Notes: a model not told the origin generated them from the letters alone. Counted from the first letter of the stretch, positions 1 to 6,162 are shown. The stretch: 6,162 bases of DNA from a bacterium (GCA_035371905.1 DAORXQ010000097.1:1-6162); one strand, 5' to 3'. Numbers and translations: made by a program.

Positions 1-110
1 AAATTCCTGCTTCTTAAAATACTTATAACTGTTGCATTTGTTTCTCCCTCTATTACTCCTTCTTTTCTATTTCCAGAAAAATCCCTTGCAACATAAAAAT
101 ATTTTGGCAT
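1..110 (-). CDS. pilC: PilC/GspF-family type IV pilus inner-membrane platform protein, N-terminal fragment
   Basis: Only the first 36 codons lie in the window; the gene runs off the left edge. The readable protein begins MPKYFYVARDFSGNRKEGVI, followed by a segment ending in ILRSRN. This is the usual start of PilC/GspF proteins: a short strand, an A-R-D-x-x-G turn, a K-x-G-x-I-E segment, then a helix ending L-R-x-x. In the family this cytoplasmic head precedes two repeated GspF domains and membrane helices that anchor the PilB and PilT motors; none of that is visible here. The ATG follows the pilT stop with no gap (TAA|ATG). A good Shine-Dalgarno, GGGAG, lies 8 bases upstream inside the pilT end, which supports this start. 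Gene order pilB-pilT-pilC also fits. The identification rests on a short stretch plus context. Confidence 0.85.
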   Translation of the reverse strand, partial: MPKYFYVARDFSGNRKEGVIEGETNATVISILRSRN

Positions 111-1181
111 TTATTTTTCTCCCAAAAGTAATTTTAATTCTTTTATATTATTACTCCTTCCATACATTTCTTCTTTTGAAATCAATCCCTTTTTATACAG
201 GGAAATCAAAGAAGCATTCATCGTTTTCATTCCAAGTTCTCCTCCAAGTTGTATCTGTGAATAAATCTGGGCAAAATTTCCCTCTCTTATCAAACTTTTT
301 ATTGCAGGTGTTGCTATCATGATTTCAGTTGCAAGAATTCTACCATTTCCATCCTTTCTTGGTATTAATTGTTGAACTATTACTCCTATAATTACAAGAG
401 AAAGTTGAGTCCTTATTGTTGGTTGCTGGTCCCCAGAAAAAACATTTACAATCCTTCCCATTGCCTGAACAACTTCTCCTGTATGTAAAGTTGATAATAC
501 AAGATGTCCTGTTTCTGCTATTCTTAAAGCCGCCTCTATTGTTTCTTTATCTCGCATCTCTCCAATTAAAACAACATCTGGGTCCTGTCTTAAAACCCTT
601 TTTAATGCTTCTGCAAAAGAATATGTATCCTGTCCTATCTCTCTCTGTTCAACAATTGATTTTTTATATTTAAAAAGGTATTCAATAGGGTCTTCAATTG
701 TTATAATATGTAGTGATTCTCTTTCATTTAAGTATTCAACCATGGAAGCAAGTGTTGTTGATTTTCCACTTCCTGTTGGACCACATATTAAAATTAAACC
801 ATAAGGATTTGAAAGCATTTTTTTTATAACATCAGAAGGAAGTCCAAGTTCTTCAAAAGTAGGAATTTTATCTTTAATAGGTCTTATTGAAATTCCTATT
901 GTCCCTCTTTGATAATGTAAATTGATTCTGAACCTTCCAACACCGTCAATTCCATAAGAAAGATCAAGTTCTTTTGTATTTTCAAATATTTTTATTTGTT
1001 CCTGACTCAAAATTGAATAAATTAGTTTTTTACATTCTTCATTTGATAAAGCAGGAAAGGGTACTGGATACAAAATTCCATCTATTCTTATATGTGGGGG
1101 CAATTTTGCAAGTAAGTGAATATCAGATGCTTTCTGGTTAACTGCATATTTTAATAAATCGTCAATTGTAAAATTACTCAT
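111..1181 (-). CDS. pilT: Type IV pilus retraction ATPase PilT
   Basis: This cytoplasmic hexameric ATPase of the secretion ATPase superfamily powers pilus disassembly (twitching, DNA uptake). At 356 residues it has the usual PilT length and lacks the long N-terminal extension of PilB. The N-terminal PAS-like domain (about 1-110) has the typical SDIHL (19-23) and IRIDG (31-35) segments. The RecA-like domain has Walker A GPTGSGKS at 134-141, an Asp box TIEDPIE at 161-167, Walker B VVLIGEMRD at 203-211 with E208, and a His box ending STLHT at 230-234. AIKSLIREG at 293-301 corresponds to the PilT-specific AIRNLIRE motif near the C terminus, separating it from PilB and GspE; a PilU-type paralogue is less likely. 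The ATG overlaps the pilB stop as ATGA and has no Shine-Dalgarno, so translation is probably coupled to pilB. The C terminus abuts pilC. Confidence 0.95.
   Translation of the reverse strand: MSNFTIDDLLKYAVNQKASDIHLLAKLPPHIRIDGILYPVPFPALSNEECKKLIYSILSQEQIKIFENTKELDLSYGIDGVGRFRINLHYQRGTIGISIRPIKDKIPTFEELGLPSDVIKKMLSNPYGLILICGPTGSGKSTTLASMVEYLNERESLHIITIEDPIEYLFKYKKSIVEQREIGQDTYSFAEALKRVLRQDPDVVLIGEMRDKETIEAALRIAETGHLVLSTLHTGEVVQAMGRIVNVFSGDQQPTIRTQLSLVIIGVIVQQLIPRKDGNGRILATEIMIATPAIKSLIREGNFAQIYSQIQLGGELGMKTMNASLISLYKKGLISKEEMYGRSNNIKELKLLLGEK
119..123 (-). promoter_or_regulatory. Shine-Dalgarno site for pilC
   Basis: GGGAG on the minus strand lies within the last codons of pilT, 8 bases before the pilC ATG. 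It fixes the pilC start and suggests ribosomes can reinitiate or load here independently of pilT termination. Confidence 0.7.
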
Positions 1182-2848
1182 ATTGTTACTGTTAATGCTT
1201 CAGAAAGTGTGGTTATACCATCAATAACCTTTTTTATTGCCTGTTCTTTTAATATCTTCATTCCATGACTTTTAGCAAAATCTCTTATTTCATCATCACT
1301 TTTTTTCTTTAAAACCATTTCTCTTATTTCTCTTGTAAACTCTAAAACCTCATATATTGCAATCCTTCCATAATAACCTGTAAAATCACAGAGAGAACAA
1401 CCTTTACCTTTATATGCAATTATATCCTTCCTTTCTATATAATAATTTCTCAACATTTCTGTTCCCTCTTCGTCAATAGTTTTACATTCATTACAAATTT
1501 TTCTTACCAATCTCTGTGCAAGAACTAAATTTATAGCATCTGCAATCAAATACGGTTCAACGCCCATATAATAAAGTCGGGAAATTGTTGAAACAGTATC
1601 ATTTGTATGTAGTGTTGATATAACGAGATGCCCTGTTAATGACGCCTGTATTGCTATCTGTGCTGTTTCAATGTCTCTTATTTCTCCAACCATTATAACA
1701 TCAGGGTCCTGCCTTAATAAATTTCTTAAAACACTTGCAAAAGTCAGTCCTATTTTTGGTTTAATTTGAACTTGATTTATTCCTTCAAGTTGATATTCAA
1801 CAGGGTCTTCAATGGTAACTATATTTTTTTCAGGTGTATTTATAAAACTGAGTCCTGAATATAAAGTTGTTGTTTTTCCACTTCCTGTTGGTCCTGTAAC
1901 AATTATCATTCCATAAGGTCTTTTTAGAGCATTTTTGAACTTTTCAAGTTCTTCTTTTTCAAATCCAAGTTCTTCCATATTTAAAACAAGTTTTTCTTTA
2001 TCAAGTAATCTCATAACTACTTTTTCTCCATATATTGTTGGAAGTGTTGAAATTCTTATGTCAAATTCTTTTGTCCCAATTTTTATTTTTATTCTTCCAT
2101 CCTGTGGTAATCTTCTTTCTCCAATATCAAGATTAGAAAGAATTTTAAGTCGGGTAACAACTCCAGGATAAGCATTTTTCGGAGGGGCAGGAAGTTTATG
2201 TAGTATACCATCTATTCTAAATCTAACAGAAACATCTTTTTCTCCTGGTTCAAGATGAATATCTGTTGCTCTTTTTTCAATTGCTTTTACAAAAAGAGAA
2301 TTTACAAATCTTACTATAGGAGCATCTTCAGCCGCAACTTTTAGTTGTGCTACGTCAATTTCTTCCTTTTCCTCTGTTATTTCTTCAAGTTCAGAAATTG
2401 TTTCTGGAATATTATCAAAGCCAGAATAAAACTTATCAATTAATTCAATTATTTTAAATTCATCGCCTTTAACAACTTTTATTTTCATTCCTGTTATTCT
2501 TTTTAAAGTATCAATAGCAATAATATCTGTTGGGTCTTTCATTGCAATCGTTAAGGTGTCATTTTCTTTCGCTATTGGAATGCAGGTAAATCTTCTTGCA
2601 ATGTTTTCATCTATTAATTTAACAATTTCTGCTTTTATCCCTTTGAATTTTGAGAGATCAACGTAAGTGGCTTTTTTTTGTTCCGTTAAAGCGTTCAAAA
2701 TATCTTCTTTGTTTACATAGTTTTTTTCAACTAAAATCTCTCCAAGAAATTTTTTTGTCTCATTCTGAATCCTAATAGCTTCTTCTAACTGTTCTGAAGT
2801 AATTAGCCCTTTTTCAAGTAAGAGTTGACCTAATTCTTTTCTTTCCAT
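1178..2848 (-). CDS. pilB: Type IV pilus extension ATPase PilB with N-terminal MshEN domain
   Basis: This is the cytoplasmic hexameric ATPase that drives pilin assembly at the inner membrane, 556 residues, close to the usual PilB length. Residues 1-150 form a GspE/MshEN-type N-terminal region. It has two 24-residue repeats (5-28 and 34-57) separated by five residues, the layout of the c-di-GMP-binding MshEN fold. The second ATPase half has Walker A GPTGSGKTT at 319-327, Asp box VTIEDPVEY at 344-352, Walker B VIMVGEIRD at 384-392 and His box ending STLHT at 411-415. A zinc-binding tetracysteine is present: C452, C455, C484, C487. GspE of type II secretion shares this design, but the adjacent pilT and pilC favour PilB. 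The ATG is the first in frame, with an upstream stop two codons before it. It has no Shine-Dalgarno and lies 42 bases from a divergent gene, so the mRNA may be leaderless. It is the first gene of the pilB-pilT-pilC operon. Confidence 0.95.
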   Translation of the reverse strand: MERKELGQLLLEKGLITSEQLEEAIRIQNETKKFLGEILVEKNYVNKEDILNALTEQKKATYVDLSKFKGIKAEIVKLIDENIARRFTCIPIAKENDTLTIAMKDPTDIIAIDTLKRITGMKIKVVKGDEFKIIELIDKFYSGFDNIPETISELEEITEEKEEIDVAQLKVAAEDAPIVRFVNSLFVKAIEKRATDIHLEPGEKDVSVRFRIDGILHKLPAPPKNAYPGVVTRLKILSNLDIGERRLPQDGRIKIKIGTKEFDIRISTLPTIYGEKVVMRLLDKEKLVLNMEELGFEKEELEKFKNALKRPYGMIIVTGPTGSGKTTTLYSGLSFINTPEKNIVTIEDPVEYQLEGINQVQIKPKIGLTFASVLRNLLRQDPDVIMVGEIRDIETAQIAIQASLTGHLVISTLHTNDTVSTISRLYYMGVEPYLIADAINLVLAQRLVRKICNECKTIDEEGTEMLRNYYIERKDIIAYKGKGCSLCDFTGYYGRIAIYEVLEFTREIREMVLKKKSDDEIRDFAKSHGMKILKEQAIKKVIDGITTLSEALTVTI

Positions 2849-2863
2849 AATTTATAGTATAAT
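2834..2863 (+). promoter_or_regulatory. Candidate promoter for the agmatinase-kinase gene pair
   Basis: A perfect -10 hexamer TATAAT at 2858-2863 is preceded by only a weak -35 (TTCTTT at 2834-2839, 18-base spacer) lying inside the start of pilB. Transcription would start near 2870, giving a leader of about 20 bases that contains the Shine-Dalgarno site. The TTGACC at 2825-2830 is 27 bases away and too far to serve. The -10 overlaps the minus-strand pilB -10 candidates, so polymerase binding in the two directions would probably be exclusive. Confidence 0.45.
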
Positions 2864-2889
2864 ATACCATAAAAAAAGAAAGGAGTAAA
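2861..2889 (-). promoter_or_regulatory. Candidate promoter for the pilB-pilT-pilC operon
   Basis: On the minus strand TTTACT (2884-2889) and TATATT (2861-2866) are 17 bases apart, placing the start of transcription about 5-7 bases before the pilB ATG. A second -10 candidate, TATACT at 2856-2861, would place it at the ATG itself, but without a good -35. Either way the leader would be almost absent, which agrees with the lack of a Shine-Dalgarno. AT-rich DNA gives many chance -10 matches, so the exact boxes are uncertain. A promoter somewhere in this spacer is likely, because pilB is the first gene on this strand. Confidence 0.4.
2879..2885 (+). promoter_or_regulatory. Shine-Dalgarno site for the agmatinase-like gene
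   Basis: AAAGGAG lies 5 bases before the ATG at 2891, a near-ideal ribosome binding site that fixes this start. It contrasts with pilB and the HD-GYP gene, which have none. Confidence 0.85.
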
Positions 2890-2890
2890 A

Positions 2891-3772
2891 ATGGAAGTAA
2901 TACCTTTTAATTTTTTATCTATTCCAGAGATAAGTTTAAAAAAAGCAAAATTTATTGTTTTACCAATTGGTTATGAAGGAACTGTAACAGGAAATTCAGG
3001 AACAAAATTTGGACCCATCAGTATAATTTACTCATCAAGAAATCTTGAACTTTACGATGAAGAAATAAGTTATCAGCCATATGAAGTTGGAGTAAAAACT
3101 GAAGAAGAGTTTGAATGTGATTATTCTTCTCCTGAAAAAATGGTCAGAAAAATTGAAAAAAGGATTAGTTATTATGTAAAAAATGAAAAATTTGTTATAG
3201 GATTGGGTGGTGAGCATACAATAACAATTGGTTTGTTTAAAGGATATAAAAAATATTTTAGTGATTTAAATTACATTTGTCTTGATGCACATTCTGATTT
3301 GAGAGATAGGTATAATGGAACGAAGTATTCTCATGCATGTGTAAGTAGAAGAATCTATGAAGAAAATTGTAATTTGTTTATTTTAGGTGTAAGAAGTATA
3401 AGTAAGGAAGAATCTGAATTTGTAAATAATAAAGAAAAAATAAAGATTTATTATGCATGTCAGATGAAAAAAGAAAACTGGCGGGAAAAAATTTTAAGAG
3501 AAATTCCATCTGGTAAATATTATCTCTCAATTGATGTTGATTTTTTTGACCCTTCTTTAATTTCAGAAACAGGAACTCCCGAACCAGGTGGATTTCTATG
3601 GGATGAAACAATTGATTTTTTGAAAAATTTAATTTTAAGAAATGATATTGAAATCTATGGTTTTGATGTGGTTGAACTTTCTCCATCAAGAATTTTAACT
3701 CCTTCTTCGGTAATCTGTGCTAAATTAATTTATAAAATAACTGGATATTTATACCTTAAATGGAGAAAATAA
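2891..3772 (+). CDS. speB: Agmatinase/arginase-family ureohydrolase, probable agmatinase
   Basis: The family hydrolyses guanidino groups with a binuclear manganese centre; agmatinase converts agmatine to putrescine and urea in polyamine synthesis. At 293 residues it has normal agmatinase length. All six metal ligands are visible: H109 in GGEH, D132, H134 and D136 in DAHSD, D215 and D217 in SIDVDFFDP. H148 (YSHAC) and E231 (TGTPEPGG) match catalytic or guanidino-binding residues of the family. The N terminus has the usual GYEGTVTGNSGTKFGP loop (27-42). Motifs YNGTKYSH and GTPEPGG favour agmatinase over arginase or formimidoylglutamase, but substrate cannot be settled from sequence, since this family also acts on other guanidino compounds. 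No arginine decarboxylase or other polyamine gene is in the window. A strong Shine-Dalgarno supports the start. The 3' end overlaps the next gene by 13 bases. Confidence 0.88.
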   Translation: MEVIPFNFLSIPEISLKKAKFIVLPIGYEGTVTGNSGTKFGPISIIYSSRNLELYDEEISYQPYEVGVKTEEEFECDYSSPEKMVRKIEKRISYYVKNEKFVIGLGGEHTITIGLFKGYKKYFSDLNYICLDAHSDLRDRYNGTKYSHACVSRRIYEENCNLFILGVRSISKEESEFVNNKEKIKIYYACQMKKENWREKILREIPSGKYYLSIDVDFFDPSLISETGTPEPGGFLWDETIDFLKNLILRNDIEIYGFDVVELSPSRILTPSSVICAKLIYKITGYLYLKWRK

Positions 3773-4647
3773 ACCTTTTGAATGAAGAGCAATTAAATGT
3801 TTTTCTTTCAAAAGAAATAAAAAAAATTCTTTTTATAGGTGGAGTGGATACAGGAAAAACAACTTTATTGAAATATATCTCAAATTTTTTATTTAAAAAA
3901 GGAGAAAATGTTTTTATTCTTGATTGTGATGTTGGACAATCACATATTGGTCCTCCCACAACAGTTGGTTATGCTAAATTAAAAGAAAAAATTGAGGATT
4001 TTAATTTAGATGCGGATAGATTTTACTTTGTTGGTTCTGTTACACCATCTAATTCTATCATTGAGTTCATTGCAGGAATTTCGATAATGAACCAATTTAT
4101 TAGTAAAGAGAAAGGGAAGATTTTGATTGATACAACAGGATATGTAAAAAATAGGTTAGCGATTTCTTTGAAAATTCATAAAATAGAAATTTTAACCCCT
4201 GATTTTGTTTTTTTACTTGAAAAGGAAAAAGAACTTGAAGAGATAGAAAGGTTTTTGAAATTTTCAGGAATAAAATTTACAAAAATTAAAGTTGAGAATA
4301 TCCCTGTAAAATCAATGGAAGAAAGAAATATCTTTAGGAAGAATAGATTTTTACAGTATTTTGGAAATTTAAAAAAAATTAACTTAAATATGGATAAGGT
4401 TTCAATTAAAATCACTAATTTGAGAGGAGTTTATAATGTTTTTGAGATTAAAAATTTAAATTTAAGAGGAAATTTATGTGGTTTAAAAAGAAGTAATTTA
4501 GATTATTTCTGTCTCGGTGTTATTGCTAATATGAAAAATGAATGGGCAGAAATTTTTATACCAGAGAAAGTTAATATAAATAACACAGATATTAAAAGTA
4601 TTTCTATAAGCAATTATTCTATTTTGGAAATAGTTTCAGTTGAATAA
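3760..4647 (+). CDS. Clp1/Grc3-type polynucleotide 5'-hydroxyl kinase-like P-loop protein
   Basis: The family (eukaryotic Clp1, Grc3/NOL9 and prokaryotic homologues) transfers phosphate from ATP to the 5'-hydroxyl of RNA or DNA. The P-loop GGVDTGKTT is at 27-35, with K33. DCDVGQSHIGPP at 55-66 matches the family's D-x-D-x-G-Q-x-x-x-x-P-P segment (Walker B/substrate site). IDTTGYV at 123-129 corresponds to the conserved D-T-x-G strand. A lid-like arginine cluster (R189, R193, R196) is followed by a beta-rich C-terminal part (about 210-295) with LCGLKR (239-244) and LGVIAN (252-257), as in bacterial members. No membrane segment or signal peptide is evident. The 295 residues suit a bacterial minimal form without the large N-terminal domain of Clp1. 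The ATG overlaps the agmatinase end by 13 bases and lacks a clear Shine-Dalgarno, so translation is probably coupled. The natural substrate is unknown. Confidence 0.78.
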   Translation: MEKINLLNEEQLNVFLSKEIKKILFIGGVDTGKTTLLKYISNFLFKKGENVFILDCDVGQSHIGPPTTVGYAKLKEKIEDFNLDADRFYFVGSVTPSNSIIEFIAGISIMNQFISKEKGKILIDTTGYVKNRLAISLKIHKIEILTPDFVFLLEKEKELEEIERFLKFSGIKFTKIKVENIPVKSMEERNIFRKNRFLQYFGNLKKINLNMDKVSIKITNLRGVYNVFEIKNLNLRGNLCGLKRSNLDYFCLGVIANMKNEWAEIFIPEKVNINNTDIKSISISNYSILEIVSVE

Positions 4648-4667
4648 AGTAAAACTTTCAAAAAAAT

Positions 4668-4697
4668 TTGACAATAAAAAATTTTTAATTTTATAAT
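4668..4697 (+). promoter_or_regulatory. Consensus sigma70-type promoter directly before the PAS-HD-GYP gene
   Basis: TTGACA (4668-4673) and TATAAT (4692-4697) are both perfect hexamers with an 18-base spacer, in a 57-base gap. Transcription should start 7-8 bases after the -10, at A4704 or A4705, and A4705 is the first base of the ATG. The gene is thus likely expressed apart from the upstream pair, as a leaderless mRNA. Confidence 0.75.
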
Positions 4698-4704
4698 TAA
4701 CATA

Positions 4705-6096
4705 ATGAACAATATTAACAAAATTAACAAAAGGAACTTGAATAATTTGATTTTAAAAATTCAGAAGGAAATTTCAAAAAATAAGTTTATAAATATTTTG
4801 TCAAATCTTTTAACAGAGGGAATTTCTATAAATTATAAAGGACGGATAGTTTACTGTAATGATAAATATGCAGAAATTTTTGGATATAAAAAGGAAGAGT
4901 TAATCGGAGAGAATATATTAAAACTCTGCTCAACGGAAAGTAAAGGAGAATGGGAAGAGATTTTAAAAAGAAAAAAAGAAGGATTTTTTAAAACTGAATG
5001 TATAAAAAAAGATGGCTCTAAAATTTTCATAAATGTGAATATTAAAAATGTAGAATTAGGTAGAAAAATTTTAAGAGTTGTTACTGTAATTGATGTCACA
5101 GAGGAACAGTTATATCTTCAGAAAATTAAAGAATCAGAAGAAAAATATAGAATTCTTACTGAAACACTTCTTGACGGAATTCTGGTGATTGATATTAAAG
5201 GTAATTTTCTTTTTGCAAATCATATTGCAATAAATCTTTTAGGATTTAAAAGTTTTGAGGAATTGCGAAAAAGGAATTTTTTTGATTTTATAATTGAAAA
5301 AGAGAAATTTTTAAATGATTTAAGAATGATTGAAGAAAATAAATCTGGTTATTTCACTGAATATGAAATTATAGAAAGTACAGGTTCTAAATTGTTTATT
5401 GAAAGTATTGGAAGAAAAATAAATTATAGTGGTATTGATGCGTTTTTAATATCTTTCAGAGATATTACAGAAAGAAAAGTTATAATTGAAAATCTTAAAA
5501 GAGCAATTGAAAAAAATAAAAAAATTTTAGACCAGACAGTAATAGCATTATCTGAAATGTTATCTCAAAGAGACCCTTATACTTCCAGTCATCAAAAAAG
5601 GGTTGCAAAACTTGCGATATCAATTGCAAAGGAAATTGGATTTACAGGTAGTTTAATAGAAGGTATGAAAATAGCGGGTTTACTTCATGACATAGGTAAA
5701 ATTTATATTCCAGCAGATATTCTTTCAAAACCAGGGGAATTGACTGATATAGAATGGCAATTTATAAAACTGCATCCTGAATTTGGTGCAAAAATAATTA
5801 AAAATATTGAATTTCCTTGGAATATAGAAAAAATTGTTTTACAGCATCACGAAAGAATAAATGGTTCAGGTTATCCAAATAAAATAGGTGGAAAAGAAAT
5901 ATTAATTGAAACAAAAATTTTAAGTGTTGCAGATGTTGTTGAAGCAATGACATTTCACAGACCTTACAGAGAAAAGAAAACCATAAAAGAAGCACTTGAA
6001 GAAATAGAAACAAACAGTGGAATTCTTTTTGAACCTGAAGTAGTTAATGCGACTTTGAAAGTATTCAATAAGGGTTTTGATTTTGAAGATTGTTAG
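4705..6096 (+). CDS. PAS-PAS-HD-GYP protein, probable cyclic-di-GMP phosphodiesterase
   Basis: This 463-residue soluble protein has no signal peptide or membrane segment. After a lysine/asparagine-rich start come two PAS sensor domains (about 30-137 and 142-258), ending VIDVTE and FRDITERK, the usual PAS-to-linker junctions. A short helical linker (259-285) leads to an HD-GYP domain (about 276-455). Its motifs are H296 in SSHQKRV, H328-D329 in LLHDIGK, H357 in KLHPEFG, H381-H382 in HHERINGSGYP, and D410 in SVADVVEAM. HD-GYP enzymes hydrolyse c-di-GMP to pGpG or GMP. Y292 sits where trinuclear members have a metal-binding glutamate, so a binuclear centre is more likely. No PAS ligand can be named. 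The ATG at 4705 lacks a Shine-Dalgarno and fits a leaderless transcript. A TTG at 4747, 11 bases after AAGGA, is a weaker alternative that would drop 14 residues and leave the domains intact. Confidence 0.9.
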   Translation: MNNINKINKRNLNNLILKIQKEISKNKFINILSNLLTEGISINYKGRIVYCNDKYAEIFGYKKEELIGENILKLCSTESKGEWEEILKRKKEGFFKTECIKKDGSKIFINVNIKNVELGRKILRVVTVIDVTEEQLYLQKIKESEEKYRILTETLLDGILVIDIKGNFLFANHIAINLLGFKSFEELRKRNFFDFIIEKEKFLNDLRMIEENKSGYFTEYEIIESTGSKLFIESIGRKINYSGIDAFLISFRDITERKVIIENLKRAIEKNKKILDQTVIALSEMLSQRDPYTSSHQKRVAKLAISIAKEIGFTGSLIEGMKIAGLLHDIGKIYIPADILSKPGELTDIEWQFIKLHPEFGAKIIKNIEFPWNIEKIVLQHHERINGSGYPNKIGGKEILIETKILSVADVVEAMTFHRPYREKKTIKEALEEIETNSGILFEPEVVNATLKVFNKGFDFEDC

Positions 6097-6115
6097 GATT
6101 TTTATAGGAGAAGCA

Positions 6116-6137
6116 TAGGGGACAATTCTTTCCCCTA
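6116..6137. repeat. Short perfect palindrome after the HD-GYP gene
   Basis: TAGGGGA (6116-6122) and TCCCCTA (6131-6137) form a 7-base-pair stem with an 8-base loop, in the gene-free last 66 bases. No U-tract follows on either strand, so it is not a classical intrinsic terminator. A further CCCC at 6142-6145 gives an alternative pairing partner. It could be a weak terminator, an mRNA 3'-end stabiliser or part of a dispersed repeat. No gene is visible in 6097-6162. Confidence 0.5.
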
Positions 6138-6162
6138 AAACCCCTTTAACCTCGTAGATTAT

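Noticed and set aside
32..673. Open plus-strand frames opposite pilT
   Set aside because: They are low-complexity leucine/phenylalanine-rich translations lying wholly antisense to well-supported pilT and pilC codons.
2825..2863. TTGACC plus TATAAT as a strong plus-strand promoter
   Set aside because: The spacing is 27 bases, outside the 16-19 range used by sigma70-type polymerase.
3035..3959. Minus-strand open frames opposite the agmatinase and kinase genes
   Set aside because: Antisense shadows rich in phenylalanine and serine, with no recognisable motif; the plus-strand frames carry complete catalytic motifs.
4646..4658. AAAGT/ACTTT inverted repeat after the kinase gene, considered as a terminator or operator
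   Set aside because: Only five AT-rich pairs with a 3-base loop and no U-tract. Such repeats are expected by chance in this composition.
6116..6137. Palindrome after the HD-GYP gene as an intrinsic terminator
   Set aside because: The stem is followed by A residues, not T, on the plus strand, and by mixed sequence on the minus strand.
1..6162. CRISPR array, tRNA, rRNA, riboswitch, defence island or intact insertion sequence
   Set aside because: No regularly spaced direct repeats, no cloverleaf or conserved RNA core, and no transposase or integrase motif were seen in any frame.

Overview
The window is strongly AT-rich, densely coded bacterial DNA. Arginine is mostly AGA/AGG and A/T-ending codons dominate. 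Six genes are visible: a type IV pilus motor cluster on the minus strand, and an agmatinase-like, RNA-kinase-like and c-di-GMP phosphodiesterase-like set on the plus strand. Nothing in the sequence fixes the taxon. The gene content and base composition would fit an anaerobic, poorly cultured or thermophilic lineage, but that is a guess.

Left half (1-2848, minus strand): pilB (extension ATPase), pilT (retraction ATPase) and the first 36 codons of pilC (inner-membrane platform protein) are read leftwards. They are packed as one operon: pilB and pilT share an ATGA overlap, and pilT and pilC abut as TAA|ATG. PilB carries an N-terminal MshEN-type c-di-GMP-binding domain with the 24-5-24 residue layout.

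Middle (2849-4647): a 42-base divergent spacer separates pilB from a plus-strand pair. The first gene encodes an agmatinase/arginase-family protein with all metal ligands present. It overlaps by 13 bases a gene for a Clp1/Grc3-type polynucleotide 5'-hydroxyl kinase.

Right part (4648-6162): a near-ideal sigma70-type promoter (TTGACA-18-TATAAT) sits so close to the next ATG that the transcript is predicted to be leaderless. That gene encodes a soluble PAS-PAS-HD-GYP protein, a likely c-di-GMP phosphodiesterase. The last 66 bases contain no gene, but hold a short GGGGAC-type palindrome.

Read as a whole, the window may hold both ends of a c-di-GMP circuit: an HD-GYP enzyme that degrades the messenger and an MshEN-bearing pilus motor that could sense it. 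That link is inferred from proximity. There is no CRISPR array, tRNA, rRNA or complete mobile element, and no gene-free stretch over 300 bases.
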